Notes: generated from the letters alone by a model not told the origin. A stretch of 64,000 nucleotides of DNA from Lateolabrax maculatus (GCA_031216445.1 CM062197.1:1444501-1508500); one strand, 5' to 3'. Numbered from the stretch's first letter, positions 1 to 9,563 are shown. Numbers and translations: made by a program.

Positions 1-514
1 TCATTAGATTATTATTCCTCATCATTCATGGAAAAGCAGGATTTTACTGTTGGAGCTCATTTTGAACTGTTTTGTATCAGACTGCAGCTGATGATTATTT
101 TCATTCTGGATCCATCTGCTGATTATTTTCGCCATTGGTCCATTGATCGTTTGCTTTGTACAAATAGTGAAAATAGTGAGAAATGGTGTCACGATGAGCC
201 AGAGCCCAAAGTGACACCTTCACAATGCTTGTTGTGTCCAACCAACAGTCCAAAGCTCAACATTATTAAAACACATTCACATGATTCAAATCATTCAAAG
301 GAAAAGCAGCAAATCTGCTGAACTGTCTGATCTGCTGAGGTGCTCCAGATGTGTAAACCTGGTATTTACTGCGTGTACATAAATCTGTAGTGAATATCTG
401 TGTGTCTCTTTGTGTCTCACTGTGTTTCTATTTCTGTCTGTTTTTGTGTCTCTGTGTATCTGGTTGTGTGTCTCTCTTTGTGTCTCTTTGTCTCTCTGTG
501 TCTCTGTGCTGCAG
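1..514. repeat. Interspersed repeat copy and intron lying before the TIM Ig exon
   Basis: Bases from about 27 to 310 closely match a second stretch at about 35416-35600: both carry 'aagcaggattttactgttgg', 'gagctcattttgaactgttt' and then 'ctgcagctgatgattatttt', followed by a more diverged tail with 'gaaaatagtgaaaaatg'-like text and 'caaaggaaaagc'. A more degenerate relative is visible near 45230-45440. This is a dispersed repeat of a kind common in fish genomes; I cannot name the family. Bases 390-510 are TG/CT-rich and end in the polypyrimidine tract and CAG acceptor of the TIM exon. No signal-peptide exon is recognisable here, so the leader exon of the TIM gene probably lies left of the window. 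Confidence 0.6.
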
Positions 515-3500
515 GCGGACACTTTTCGTCTGTCTCCTCCTTTAAAGTGACGGAGGGCGGCGTGGCGTCTCTGTCCTGTCAGTACTCTGTGAAGCGGTTC
601 GGTCTGAGTCGGGTCTGCTGGGGCCGCGGCTGCGGGACCTTCTGGTGTAACAACATCCTGGTGCAGACGGACGAGAACGGCGTCATCTCCAAGGTCAGGC
701 TCCCCTGGAGGACCGAAGGATTTAGGTCACAATTACAGCCGTAGTTCGGCTCACGTGACCAAAGAAAACAATGATCCATGTTGTCTTTTAGTTCTGGTCC
801 CATTCATGTTCACACTGACTTTGTACAAACAAACCAAGACAACGTGGACCGACAGGTAACTCATCCATTGGACAGTTTTGGTGATGTCACCCTGTATCAT
901 TGGACACGTCCAAAGTGACGGCGCTCTAACCCTGACCCTGGTGCTGCAGGTGGCGGACCGGTACCGGCTGGCGGGGGACGTCCTGGACGGACAGATGGAC
1001 CTGGACATCCTGAACGTGAGGCGGACGGACAGTGGGCCGTACTGCTGCAGAGTTGACATCGACGGGCTCTTCAACGACAAGAAGGTCATCATGAACCTGA
1101 GAGTGGTCAAAGGCAAGAGACACATTACCTCTACCTGCACAATTAAAGGACAGTTTGTCTTTAGATCAAATTCGTAATACTTTTTGCAAAGGACGTGGAT
1201 TTTGTTCCCCATCACTTGCATTGAAAGTTTGTTAGGAATGAACAGCAGGAATGATAAAAGCAAGGAAAACCTCATTCAATAGTTAATTTTGAAGCATCAC
1301 ATTAGAAAACGTTGATGGAAATGGTGAAAAAAAAAATTCCCATAACACAAGAAAACCTTGCACTGACTTTTCATCTAATGCCATCATCAGGTCAACATTT
1401 CAATTTGTCCAATACTTTGGTTTCTGACCAAATACCTGCAAAATGAATCAGCCTCAGCTGTACTTTGTGTTTAGCATGGGTGTATAAAGAAAAACAAAAT
1501 GGCGCCCCATTTATTCCAGTGAAAGTTTTTCAGGTTTTCAGAGCACGAGCATTACAGACTTCATCTGACTGAACATCTTGTTGGCTCCCTGCACACATGA
1601 TTGAGATAAAATAATGTAATAATACAGCTTTTCCAGACTTTTTAAACCCCAAAATGTTTTTAACCTTTTGTAACCAAAAGTTACGAATGAATGGTTGGTC
1701 AGAATTTGGACGCTGAACCATTTCTGTTATTTCACTCATCTTTCTTTATTCTCTGATCATTTACAGTAAAGTAAGATCTGTAAATCTCATTAAATCTGAG
1801 TTAATCTGATTAACTGTAGTTACCTCTGGTTTTTCTTTCTCAGCTCTGGTCACCAGTTCTCATCCTCCTCCGACGACAACAGCAGCGACCAACCGAGTCA
1901 CGGAGCCATCGACCTCCACAGGTGAGGCGGCGTTCAGCCACAGATCCACCTGCTGGTTGGTCAGACAGGCGTGTTGTTCACTGGTTCTGTGAACTCTGAC
2001 TTTGAGGTAGTTGTGTTTTCAGTCTTGACTGTGTTGTCTGTCTCCGTGTAGTAAACTGGAAATCCCTGCTGTCGTCTCAGCTGGATCTGCTGAGGAGGAA
2101 CTCCACCCTGCTGCGCTCCGACACCATCGCTGTGAGTGTGCAGCTCCTTTTGACTCCCAGTCCTCCCACTATCGGTGCATTTTGCAGTTCTTCTATGCTG
2201 AAATTGCTGTATGGCAATTTGATTAAACACACATTAATTTAGGAAAATACACCAAATGTAATGTATAAACCCAAAAATACAAGGATCCCTCTATTACTGT
2301 CACATCACACAATAAATAATCTAATAATGCTGCAACTGACATTATGATTATTAATGTGAAATGATTTTTTAAGATTTTAAACATTGTTGATGAAATCTTA
2401 TACTATGATATAAAGTTGAAGGGGAGTCAAAGATACTGTGCGAGGTGAACAATCGCACTGAAATCGATATCATTCAATGTGACTTCCTGTAGATATCATT
2501 ATCTCTGATCATAAATCCACATAGAAATCATAGAAAAAAAGACACTTCAGAACCTGCCGGAGAATCTTCATGTTTTTAAGTTTCCTTCAGGATTAAAGTC
2601 ATCCAGTGGTAGTTGTCTGTACATCCACGGGTTCACTGCAGACGGGAGCTGCTAATAGCAAATTCGGCTATTTTTGATAGTGGTAATTTGACAAGAATGT
2701 AAACAAATACAGGCTTAAAAAAACTTAATTTTTTCTATCATCATATTTGTTACCAAATAGGCCTACATGTTGGTGTTAGCATGTTTCCATCTATCAGATT
2801 TGCAAAAACGTATTTGATTTTATGGATTTTATCTTTAAATTCACCTCTCTCTCTCTCTCTGTGTGTCAGGTGGAGGACTCTCTACCCTCTCTCTCCCTTC
2901 AGATCAATGTTCCCATCCTCTCTCTCTCCCTCAGTGTGTTGTTGATCTTGGCGGCGGTTTTTCTCTTTCTGGCCTTCAAACGTACGTTTTCTCTTTTTAT
3001 CCTTCGTACGGCATCGCCATAGCAGACTTTGGTCACATGATATGGAGACAATAAAAACACAAAACACAATATTAGTTATTGTTGGGCTTTGCCTCAAACA
3101 ACAGTGCAGTTTGCAAACTAAATATGACTTAAGTCTTTACCCTGAACACGCAGGTTCAGATTTTATAATTGAAATCTTATTTTCTTCTCCAGGTGGAATA
3201 TACAGGAGAGCCTTAAAGACCGGCTGGTGAGTCCAACATGAAAATACCTCCATCTTGGATTTTGAACAGGCAATGACCAACCAATAGTTTGGCACTGGTC
3301 ATTACAGCTGATATTAAAATGAGTTCTCCTTATCTTGATTGTGCCACAGACACTCGACTGTCCCGCTGTTATTACAGACCCTGAACTAACGACGTCAGTG
3401 TGATTTAGAATGAAGACGTCTGGCTCTCTTTAAACTTACTGAAATAATAAACTTTAGCTGTCCAGCGTTTCATAAGAATCTGTGTGGCCTGTTTGTATTC

Positions 3501-3636
3501 ATCACACCTGCTGCCAGACGAGTGTCAGTCAACTTTTCTTTCCTCCTCCAGTTTCTCCTCTGAAGAACCTCCTCACATCATCTATGAGATCCGGATGAGA
3601 CGACCAGTGCAGGAGAACATCTACACTCTGGACTAG
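515..3636 (+). CDS. TIM/HAVCR-family (T-cell immunoglobulin and mucin domain) receptor, 5' partial
   Basis: Seven exons give 243 residues plus stop: 515-693, 950-1112, 1844-1921, 2052-2131, 2870-2981, 3193-3226, 3552-3636. Phases agree at every junction. Exons 1-2 form one IgV domain with the TIM cysteine pattern: a B-strand Cys (SLSCQYS), CWGRGC, FWCNN, then YCCRV before an FG loop reading GLFNDKK. Exons 3-4 are a very short Ser/Thr/Pro stalk. Exon 5 holds the membrane helix (LSLSLSVLLILAAVFLFLAF). Exons 6-7 give a tail with three tyrosines (GIYRR, IIYEI, ENIYTLD), the last two SH2-type candidate sites. Mammalian TIMs bind phosphatidylserine on dying cells and regulate lymphocytes or phagocytes; that role is inferred here. 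TIM-1, TIM-3 and TIM-4 identity cannot be settled. The leader exon is not seen. AATAAA signals follow at 3714 and 3923. Confidence 0.85.
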
Positions 3637-3713
3637 AGAGCCACAAATAGACAATTTCTTTTACAAAACACTGAACAAATGCAGATTATATGTACAACAT
3701 TTAAATTAAATCC

Positions 3714-3719
3714 AATAAA
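3714..3719 (+). promoter_or_regulatory. Polyadenylation signal of the TIM-family gene
   Basis: AATAAA 78 nt after the TAG stop. A second AATAAA lies at 3923-3928, beyond a CA microsatellite (3722-3754), so a longer 3' UTR is possible. Confidence 0.5.
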
Positions 3720-3721
3720 TC

Positions 3722-3754
3722 AAACACACTCACACACACACACACACACACACT
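3722..3754. repeat. (CA)n microsatellite
   Basis: Almost pure CA dinucleotide run in or just after the TIM gene 3' UTR, with one early CTC interruption. Confidence 0.9.
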
Positions 3755-3759
3755 TATCC

Positions 3760-4389
3760 ATAAAGCTACATGTGTTTGGCTGACTGGGTGCTGGTTTAAA
3801 GTACATTTTATTCAGTTTTATTCATTTTAAATCTGCTGACTGTGAGCAGGACGCTGCTGCTGCTGCTGTAGTTTGTGTCTTATTAGTGTTTCCTGTGTGT
3901 AATTACCTGCCTGAACAAGCTGAATAAAAACCAATCAAAACTCATATTTATTGCTTTTGTTTTGTTTTGAAAATGTAACATAAAGACATATTTATTTTAA
4001 ATGTTTGTGTGTAAACGGCAACTTTATTTGTACAGAAACGTGCCTCAAACAAGCATCAGGAACATGCATCAAAACATTTAAAAACACAGTAAAACTTAAA
4101 ATAAAGTAACTGAATGAGAAAATTATATATACATCTTTTTCCTCTGCACTACAGACTCCATTGTTGTTCAAAAACTATTGAAAACAAAACACTGTTGCTC
4201 TGGGTTACATGTTCCTTCATTAACATGAATAGTACTCAACAAATGCACCATGTCCTATAACACTAGAGAGGCTATTTGTGAGGAATTTTTAAAGATGCAC
4301 ATCCTATGTAGGAACATATGCGCTTGGAAAAGTAGGAGAGTGTTTGCAGTTAAATACTAATGAGATTGATATGATTTAATAGAAAAAAT
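3760..4389. other. Intergenic stretch, nothing recognised
   Basis: AT-rich DNA with a second polyadenylation-type hexamer at 3923. I see no coding exon, RNA gene or clear repeat between the TIM gene and the tRNA pair. Confidence 0.5.
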
Positions 4390-4395
4390 AAAAAA
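4390..4395 (-). terminator. RNA polymerase III terminator of the minus-strand tRNA-Asp
   Basis: On the minus strand a run of six T residues begins 6 nt after the tRNA 3' end, a normal Pol III stop signal. Confidence 0.75.
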
Positions 4396-4400
4396 TTTTC

Positions 4401-4472
4401 CTCCCCGTCGGGGAATCGAACCCCGGTCTTCCGCGTGACAGGCGGAGATACTGTCCACTATACTAACGAGGA
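4401..4472 (-). tRNA. tRNA-Asp (anticodon GTC)
   Basis: A complete 72-nt tRNA on the minus strand. The acceptor stem TCCTCGT pairs with ACGGGGA using two G-T type pairs (discriminator G). The A box is the TAGTATAGTGG region, the anticodon loop CTGTCAC gives GTC, and the B box GGTTCGATTCC lies in the T arm. The sequence is identical over all 72 nt to the copy at 4924-4995 on the other strand, while flanks differ. The two genes are transcribed away from each other, 451 nt apart. It supplies cytosolic aspartyl-tRNA for translation. Confidence 0.97.
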
Positions 4473-4923
4473 ACATCGTGTTGATGTTTTATGTCATAAC
4501 CATTTTAATCATAACACCAGCGACGATGAACGACTTTGTAACGATATATAGATGTTTCAATTTATTCAGGAATAAATATAGAAATCAATAAATAATAAAG
4601 AAGGATTGGTCAACTAGGCCAGCCAGACAGAAGCATATCTCCTCTGTACAGGATACATGCGACTAAACTAATCTTTCGATAAAACATATGAGTTTAATAA
4701 ATCACATCAAATTAATAAACAACTGAACGACAATAATAATTCATTATAATATAATTAAAAGTGCAATCGAAGTTAAATAATTCAAAGAACAGTGAACTCA
4801 TGGCATCACACAAAATAATAAAAGAATGATACATTAAAAGAAACAAATAAACACAAGGAACAATAAAAACAATGTATGTAATAGTAGTAAAAAGTTAATG
4901 TGATCAGGAGCAGCTCGTGTCTA

Positions 4924-4995
4924 TCCTCGTTAGTATAGTGGACAGTATCTCCGCCTGTCACGCGGAAGACCGGGGTTCGATTCCCCGACGGGGAG
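4924..4995 (+). tRNA. tRNA-Asp (anticodon GTC)
   Basis: A complete 72-nt cytosolic tRNA-Asp, the mirror partner of the copy at 4401-4472. All four arms close, anticodon GTC sits in loop CTGTCAC, internal A and B boxes are intact, and a TTTT terminator follows at 5000-5003. No CCA is encoded, as expected for a eukaryote. Nothing in the sequence suggests decay. Confidence 0.97.
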
Positions 4996-4999
4996 GAAG

Positions 5000-5003
5000 T
5001 TTT
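5000..5003 (+). terminator. RNA polymerase III terminator of the plus-strand tRNA-Asp
   Basis: TTTT five nt after the tRNA 3' end. Confidence 0.7.
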
Positions 5004-5321
5004 ATTTCCTAGAGTCCTACTTTTCATCCTGTTTTAGACTGAGGTGAGGACCTCCTGCCTCTTTAGCATACAGACACAGAAATACATACATAAGTAAATG
5101 TACAAAAATTTAGTAATGCATTCAAAACAGTTTTTTACTTTTTACAGTACTGTTTAATTGTCAACTTTTGTTTATTTATTTCTGTATTTCTGTATTTATT
5201 TCTGCATTTATTTATTTCTGTAATTTGTATACATTTATTTATGTATTTATATATTTATTGAAAAAACAAAAATTTAAAACAACAATCTGAATAAATGTTA
5301 CTGTTTGCCGGCACAATAATG

Positions 5322-5367
5322 TGTTTCCACCTGGTCTCGGACCGCTACACCACTACACTACGGAAAT
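5322..5367 (-). pseudogene. tRNA-Val-like relic lacking the anticodon arm
   Basis: On the minus strand the sequence runs TTTCCGTAGTGTAGTGG, then about 6 nt, then GGTCCGAGACC and GGAAACA. These match the 5' acceptor/D arm with A box, the B box (GGTYCRANNCC) and the 3' acceptor strand of a tRNA-Val (TTTCC pairs with GGAAA). The second half of the D arm, the anticodon arm and the variable region are missing, so no functional tRNA can form. It could instead be the head of a tRNA-derived SINE. Confidence 0.55.
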
Positions 5368-5488
5368 CTGAACATTGCATTTGGACAGTAATTTTTATTA
5401 ACTTTGACACTTGGTCTGCTCGAAAAACTAAAACATGCTGTAGTTGGACTGTTTAAACTTTCAGTCAAGCTGTCATAAAATGTTATTA

Positions 5489-5508
5489 CCCCCCCCCCCC
5501 CCCCCCCC
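5489..5508. repeat. Poly-C tract, 20 nt
   Basis: Uninterrupted run of C in AT-rich intergenic DNA. Length in the assembly may be unreliable. Confidence 0.9.
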
Positions 5509-5562
5509 TAGTAGTGTGGTAGGTTGTATCAATGGAACTCTTTGTATTTGACGAAAGTGAGT

Positions 5563-5568
5563 TTTATT
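5563..5568 (-). promoter_or_regulatory. Possible polyadenylation signal for the minus-strand gene ending at 5961
   Basis: AATAAA read on the minus strand, about 390 nt beyond the TAG of the unidentified minus-strand exon. Position is compatible with a short 3' UTR; no direct evidence. Confidence 0.3.
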
Positions 5569-5960
5569 AGTAGAAGACACATATGGGTAGCGTGTGTCAA
5601 AGTCTGAGAGATGTAGCACGAACAACCACTGAGGTACTGATGCTCAAACAAAAGCTCTCCCCTACATAAACCACAAGGGAAGACAGCTACGGGGAACAAA
5701 ACACATCTCTTAGAACATGATACATGAAAACAAGCACAATTTAACTTCCATATTGAGTTTTTGGTAAGTTTCTACAAGAACAGAAGACCGAGCCACGGTT
5801 ACATTCTTACTTATTTGCATTTTAATGAACAAAATCAACACGCTATGTCAAACAAACACCAGTCCATTTAATCACAAGAGAATTCATGCCATCGAGGATG
5901 TAACACAAGGTTTGATTCAAGTCTAGATAGTGTTGTACATGTACTTTGTCTTTAATTCAT

Positions 5961-6464
5961 CTACATCTCAGCAATGACCGGCAGTATCGGGGCCTTAAAC
6001 CGCCTGGACTGTCTGCATGTGGAGCGACAGCCAGCCGCCCAGAGGCCCGTCTGTCTTTCTGCTGGTCTGTTGGTGGAGAATCCACCTTCAGGCGCCTGTT
6101 TGGCCACATCTGCCTTATTCTCAGCTCCCGTCTCGCTGTCCTCACTCGTCCTCCTGCTGTTCACGACGGGAGCCCGCCTGCTCCTGGGGTCCCTGAGGCA
6201 AAGCTCAACACGTTTTGGACCCTTGGTTTGCCACCCTGTCTCCTTCCCCTCCTCCGTCCATCCTCCACGGACGAGCCGGGCCGCAGTGAGAAAAGAGTCC
6301 CGCTGGCCACTCAGCTTCTCCAGGGCGTCTGAGAGTAGAGGCCCCGACATGGCCCATGTCCTACCCAGGCCCGGAGGCACAGTCTCTGGCTTACTGCCGC
6401 CCTCCATCCCCCCTGGAGTCTCCTCCTCCGCTTCTGTAATACTGAAACACCTGGATTGAGGTAC
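5961..6464 (-). CDS. Unidentified protein, C-terminal exon
   Basis: A 504-nt minus-strand stretch opens after an acceptor-like TTTACAG and reads in phase 0 for 167 residues to TAG. Codon choice is typical vertebrate coding (GAG, AAG, CTG, GCC and GTC favoured). The protein is hydrophilic and looks disordered: an acidic start (ITEAEEE), a Gly/Lys/Arg/Ser-rich middle, and a more ordered basic-then-hydrophobic end, SRRFKAPILPVIAEM. I recognise no domain and cannot name the family. Upstream exons are not identified; a weak candidate lies at 7191-7266. The plus strand is also open here in one frame (5974-6459) but its composition is less protein-like. It could be a real terminal exon, a decayed retrocopy, or chance in GC-rich DNA; I favour the first. 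Confidence 0.45.
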   Translation of the reverse strand, partial: VPQSRCFSITEAEEETPGGMEGGSKPETVPPGLGRTWAMSGPLLSDALEKLSGQRDSFLTAARLVRGGWTEEGKETGWQTKGPKRVELCLRDPRSRRAPVVNSRRTSEDSETGAENKADVAKQAPEGGFSTNRPAERQTGLWAAGCRSTCRQSRRFKAPILPVIAEM

Positions 6465-7190
6465 CTGTAAATCACATTTTTACTGTATTAGATTTCATGA
6501 CATAATATTAAACGGGATAGATCAATAATTTCAACATTTCTGCTACAAAAAACATGTTTATTTTATGTTTATAATTATATATTAATTAATATAAACATTA
6601 TATGGGAAGCACAAATCACTCTTAGGCTTCATTTTTCAATGGGTCACAAGCCAAAAAAGTTGGTACCACATGAAAAGAAATGCATTTTCAAATTAAAAGG
6701 AAAAGTCTAATTGGAAAGACGCTGAAGATGATTGATAATGTTTGCTGACAGTTGCTTCTTTACGCATCCAGCAGACAGTCAGTCAAGTGTCTGATCAATG
6801 AGTATAAGGTCAATATTCGCTCCCATTTTAGCTCTGCTGTGGTCTCCACCAGCTCCTGAGAAAAACATCTGGCTATTTCGCCCCCCTGCAATCCCTCACT
6901 TTCTGCTGTTTGGTGCTGAGCAGGTAGAGTACTGTGGGTTTACCAGATTTACCAGTTTTTTGTGGGCTGGAAAACCAACAAAACGAGCTGACAGACGTAT
7001 AAAATCTACCTGCTGCAGTCGGTGATAGTTCACTGTGCTGCTTCAAGGCAGTCCCTGTGTTTTCATCAAGTCTCTGATAGGGGGAGGCAGAGTTCCTGTT
7101 ATAAGCAAGATCAACACAAAGCAACATAAATGTCAAAGCAGCAGTTCCTAGAAAGATGACCTCATGTTTCAATGTTCACATGAAGCTGAA
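6465..7190. repeat. AT-rich intergenic or intronic DNA with a dispersed repeat
   Basis: About 6826-6960 resembles two other places: near 48300-48450 (same orientation, sharing 'tgctgtttggtgctgagc'-type text followed by 'gggttt') and near 16555-16615 (opposite orientation, sharing 'ccagatgtttttctcagga'). This is a diverged three-copy interspersed repeat of unknown family. The rest is AT-rich with no other recognisable feature. Confidence 0.45.
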
Positions 7191-7266
7191 CTAACTGGAG
7201 ATCCCGAGGGCGTCCACAGAGTCCAGGCTGAGGAAGTGCAGGATGTGCCTGCTGGCTGTAGAAGTG
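7191..7266 (-). CDS. Weak candidate terminal exon, minus strand
   Basis: After a good minus-strand acceptor (tcttcttcctgcag) one frame reads 24 residues, with the core RHILHFLSLDSVDALGISS, then TAG. The peptide looks protein-like but is short, has no family match that I know, and has no obvious polyadenylation signal nearby. It might be an alternative end of the gene whose exon lies at 5961-6464, or chance. Confidence 0.15.
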
Positions 7267-7687
7267 CTGCAGGAAGAAGACACAGTAGTACAATAATCAC
7301 TGCCTGTCTTTCATTATATTAGATATACAGATGAACACAGCTTTAACCAGTTTTTAAGCATGACTTTGCATATTAGTGAAATAATATCACTAAAGATAAA
7401 TGTATGATTTAAATTCTAGTTGAGAGCCCAACGTTTCCAAAGATACCAAAAGTATCAGCCGGAAATTTGGGAAAACATACATAAACATAGGATATGCATG
7501 CTGAATATGATGGATACATACATTCAAACATTTATCTGAATCATGCCTCAACCATGCAATAAAAAAGTGTATCTACGTACTGAACAGATGTATGTAGCTG
7601 TAGATTCGGGTAATACCAGATTTCAGTGTGGGATCCTCATTTCTCTCTTCTCCTCTTTCTCTTCTCAGGGCTGACTGCTTCACCACT

Positions 7688-7850
7688 GCTCTCTCTCTCC
7701 CACCCTCTCTCTCTCCCACCCTCTCTCTCTCCCACCCTCTCTCTCTCCCACCCTCTCTCTTTACTCTCCCTCTCTCTTTACTCTCCCCCTCTCTCTCCCA
7801 CCCTCTCTCTTTACTCTCCCTCTCTCTTTACTCTCCCTCTCTCTCTCTGT
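7688..7850. repeat. CT-rich minisatellite
   Basis: Tandem copies of a roughly 16-bp unit of CT repeats plus CCCACC, then TTACTCTCCC variants. It produces long low-complexity Pro/Leu/Ser reading frames on the plus strand that should not be called genes. Confidence 0.9.
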
Positions 7851-7866
7851 GTCAGCCCCCATTTAA

Positions 7867-9184
7867 GTGAACTTTACTGGTGCAAAGTACGATTCAGAAT
7901 ATAGGCGACATTTTGGTGAAATCTGTTTGATAGAAAAGAGAATTTTTTTATACACAACTACTGCATTTGTAATAGTAAGAGTGTACAAGTAAAATACTTA
8001 GTTGTTTATGTTGGTTTATGCAGCGGTGGAAGAAGTACTCAGCTTTTTTGTAGATGAGTTGATTGAAAACATTTCCTCACAATTTAGAATGTAATTCAAG
8101 CGGCATTTTGTTTTTTTCAAAACACATTTGTTGCAAATTAAATTTAGGAGACGGCTTTGAAAATAATCTTTTATCTTTTATAGTTTCTCTGCACTCATTT
8201 GGCTTGTTGCTGAACTTGGACACCTCTGCAAAGACTTATTTGGGAATTTTCTGGATATGCTGCCTGTGGATGGACTGTAACCTCGGGGTGATCTTCTGTT
8301 TGCTCTCGGGTCTTCACCTCCTGAGTTCAGCAGGTTTATCTGCTGTGGACAAAGCAGGGGGACCGTTGGACACCAGGGTTTAAAGTGTGTGTGCCTGTCG
8401 ACACAGAGGGGAAACACCAGTTTGACTTAATTATAAAGCATTAAAAGTCATGCATTTTCCCAAAATACAACCTGGGTGTTATTATTTTTCATCCACTGCA
8501 TTGTATTACTTCTGTTGGCATGTTTGCAACTGAGTATTAAGATACAAGTCATGAGCATGAAGTTTCTCCTTTCCAACTGTTTCAGTAAATCATAAAGCTT
8601 CTGCTCACATGCATACGTTGAAGCTTTGACCTACTTTCACACAACTCTCTGGCACAGCTGGGGCAGTTTACTCGGTATGTGCTGGCTCATGGTCGACATC
8701 CATCTGGGTGAAAGGTAATGGGAACGCTGCTGAAGCACATTAAAGTACAGTAAAGCCTTCTCTGTGTCTACTGCCACGTTAAAGGATAAAGCTGACGTCT
8801 ATATGTTTCTGATTGTCAACGAATCCCCTGAAAAGAACAAATCTAACAATGAATGGATCAAATCAGCCAAATCTCTTATTCCGCTCCATTCTTGTCCAAA
8901 AGGTATTTAAAACACAATAAGCACCACTGCACTGGGTGACATCCACTACAACACAAAAAGTGTTCTAATTCACAGCTGAAAATAGTCCTCAACAAATATG
9001 CTTTAAACATTACATAAAACCTCTTTATGAGATGTTTGCTAAAAACTACACTGACATCTGTTAATGGAAATTACTGAGCCTTTTAAAAAACAGAAACTAC
9101 ATTTGTGACTCATCTTCAGTGGGGAAGATTAGAAGAATAATAGAAAGTCAGAAAGAGAGACACATTGGTTTTGTTTTATTATTA
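7867..9184. other. Intergenic, nothing recognised
   Basis: Mixed AT-rich sequence. A 106-codon plus-strand frame (8063-8383) and a minus-strand frame (8178-8417) overlap but neither shows a known domain or flanking splice/promoter signals. Confidence 0.4.
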
Positions 9185-9563
9185 TTGCCAATGCCATCTA
9201 GAGTAACTATATCTATAGATAATGCGTCTCAGATGTGTTTTGGGCTAAGTACATAACAATAACTTCAGTTTTGCCTGAGTTTAAAAGCAGAAAATTGCAG
9301 ATCATCCAGTTTTTTATGTCCTTAATGCATGCCTAAAGTTTGGCTAACTGATCAGTTTCATCTGGCTTTATCGATACATATACTTTGGTATCATTTGCAT
9401 AGCAGTGAAGTGTTTCCTAATAATATTGCCTAAAGGAAGCATATATAAGGTGAATAAAATTGGTCCAAGCACAGAAACTTGTGGAACTCCATGACTAACT
9501 TTGGTGTGCACGGAGGACAATAAACCCTGTAGCCTGCAGTGCAATATCCTCATTCTCAGCAAT
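9185..9563 (-). mobile_element. Dead LINE reverse-transcriptase fragment
   Basis: On the minus strand the frame beginning near 9562 reads GVPQVSVLGPILFTLYMLPLGNIIRKH, the reverse-transcriptase motif of non-LTR retrotransposons (normally GVPQGS-LGP-LF). After a frameshift the sequence continues toward the catalytic YADD block, decayed here to text around TAMQMIPKYMY, and further on with stops through remnants recalling KDIKNWM and LNSGKTEVI. Stops and frameshifts make it non-functional. The type looks like an L2/CR1-like fish LINE, but that is only from the motif style. Confidence 0.8.

Noticed and set aside
28..321. 97-codon frame before the TIM exons as a possible leader exon
   Set aside because: It lies in a repeat also found at 35416 and lacks a signal peptide followed by a phase-1 donor.
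5974..6459. 161-codon plus-strand frame opposite the unidentified exon
   Set aside because: Leu/Ser/Pro-rich antisense shadow; the minus strand has better codon choice and an acceptor.
7626..7904. Two plus-strand Pro/Leu/Ser frames
   Set aside because: Produced by the CT-rich minisatellite.
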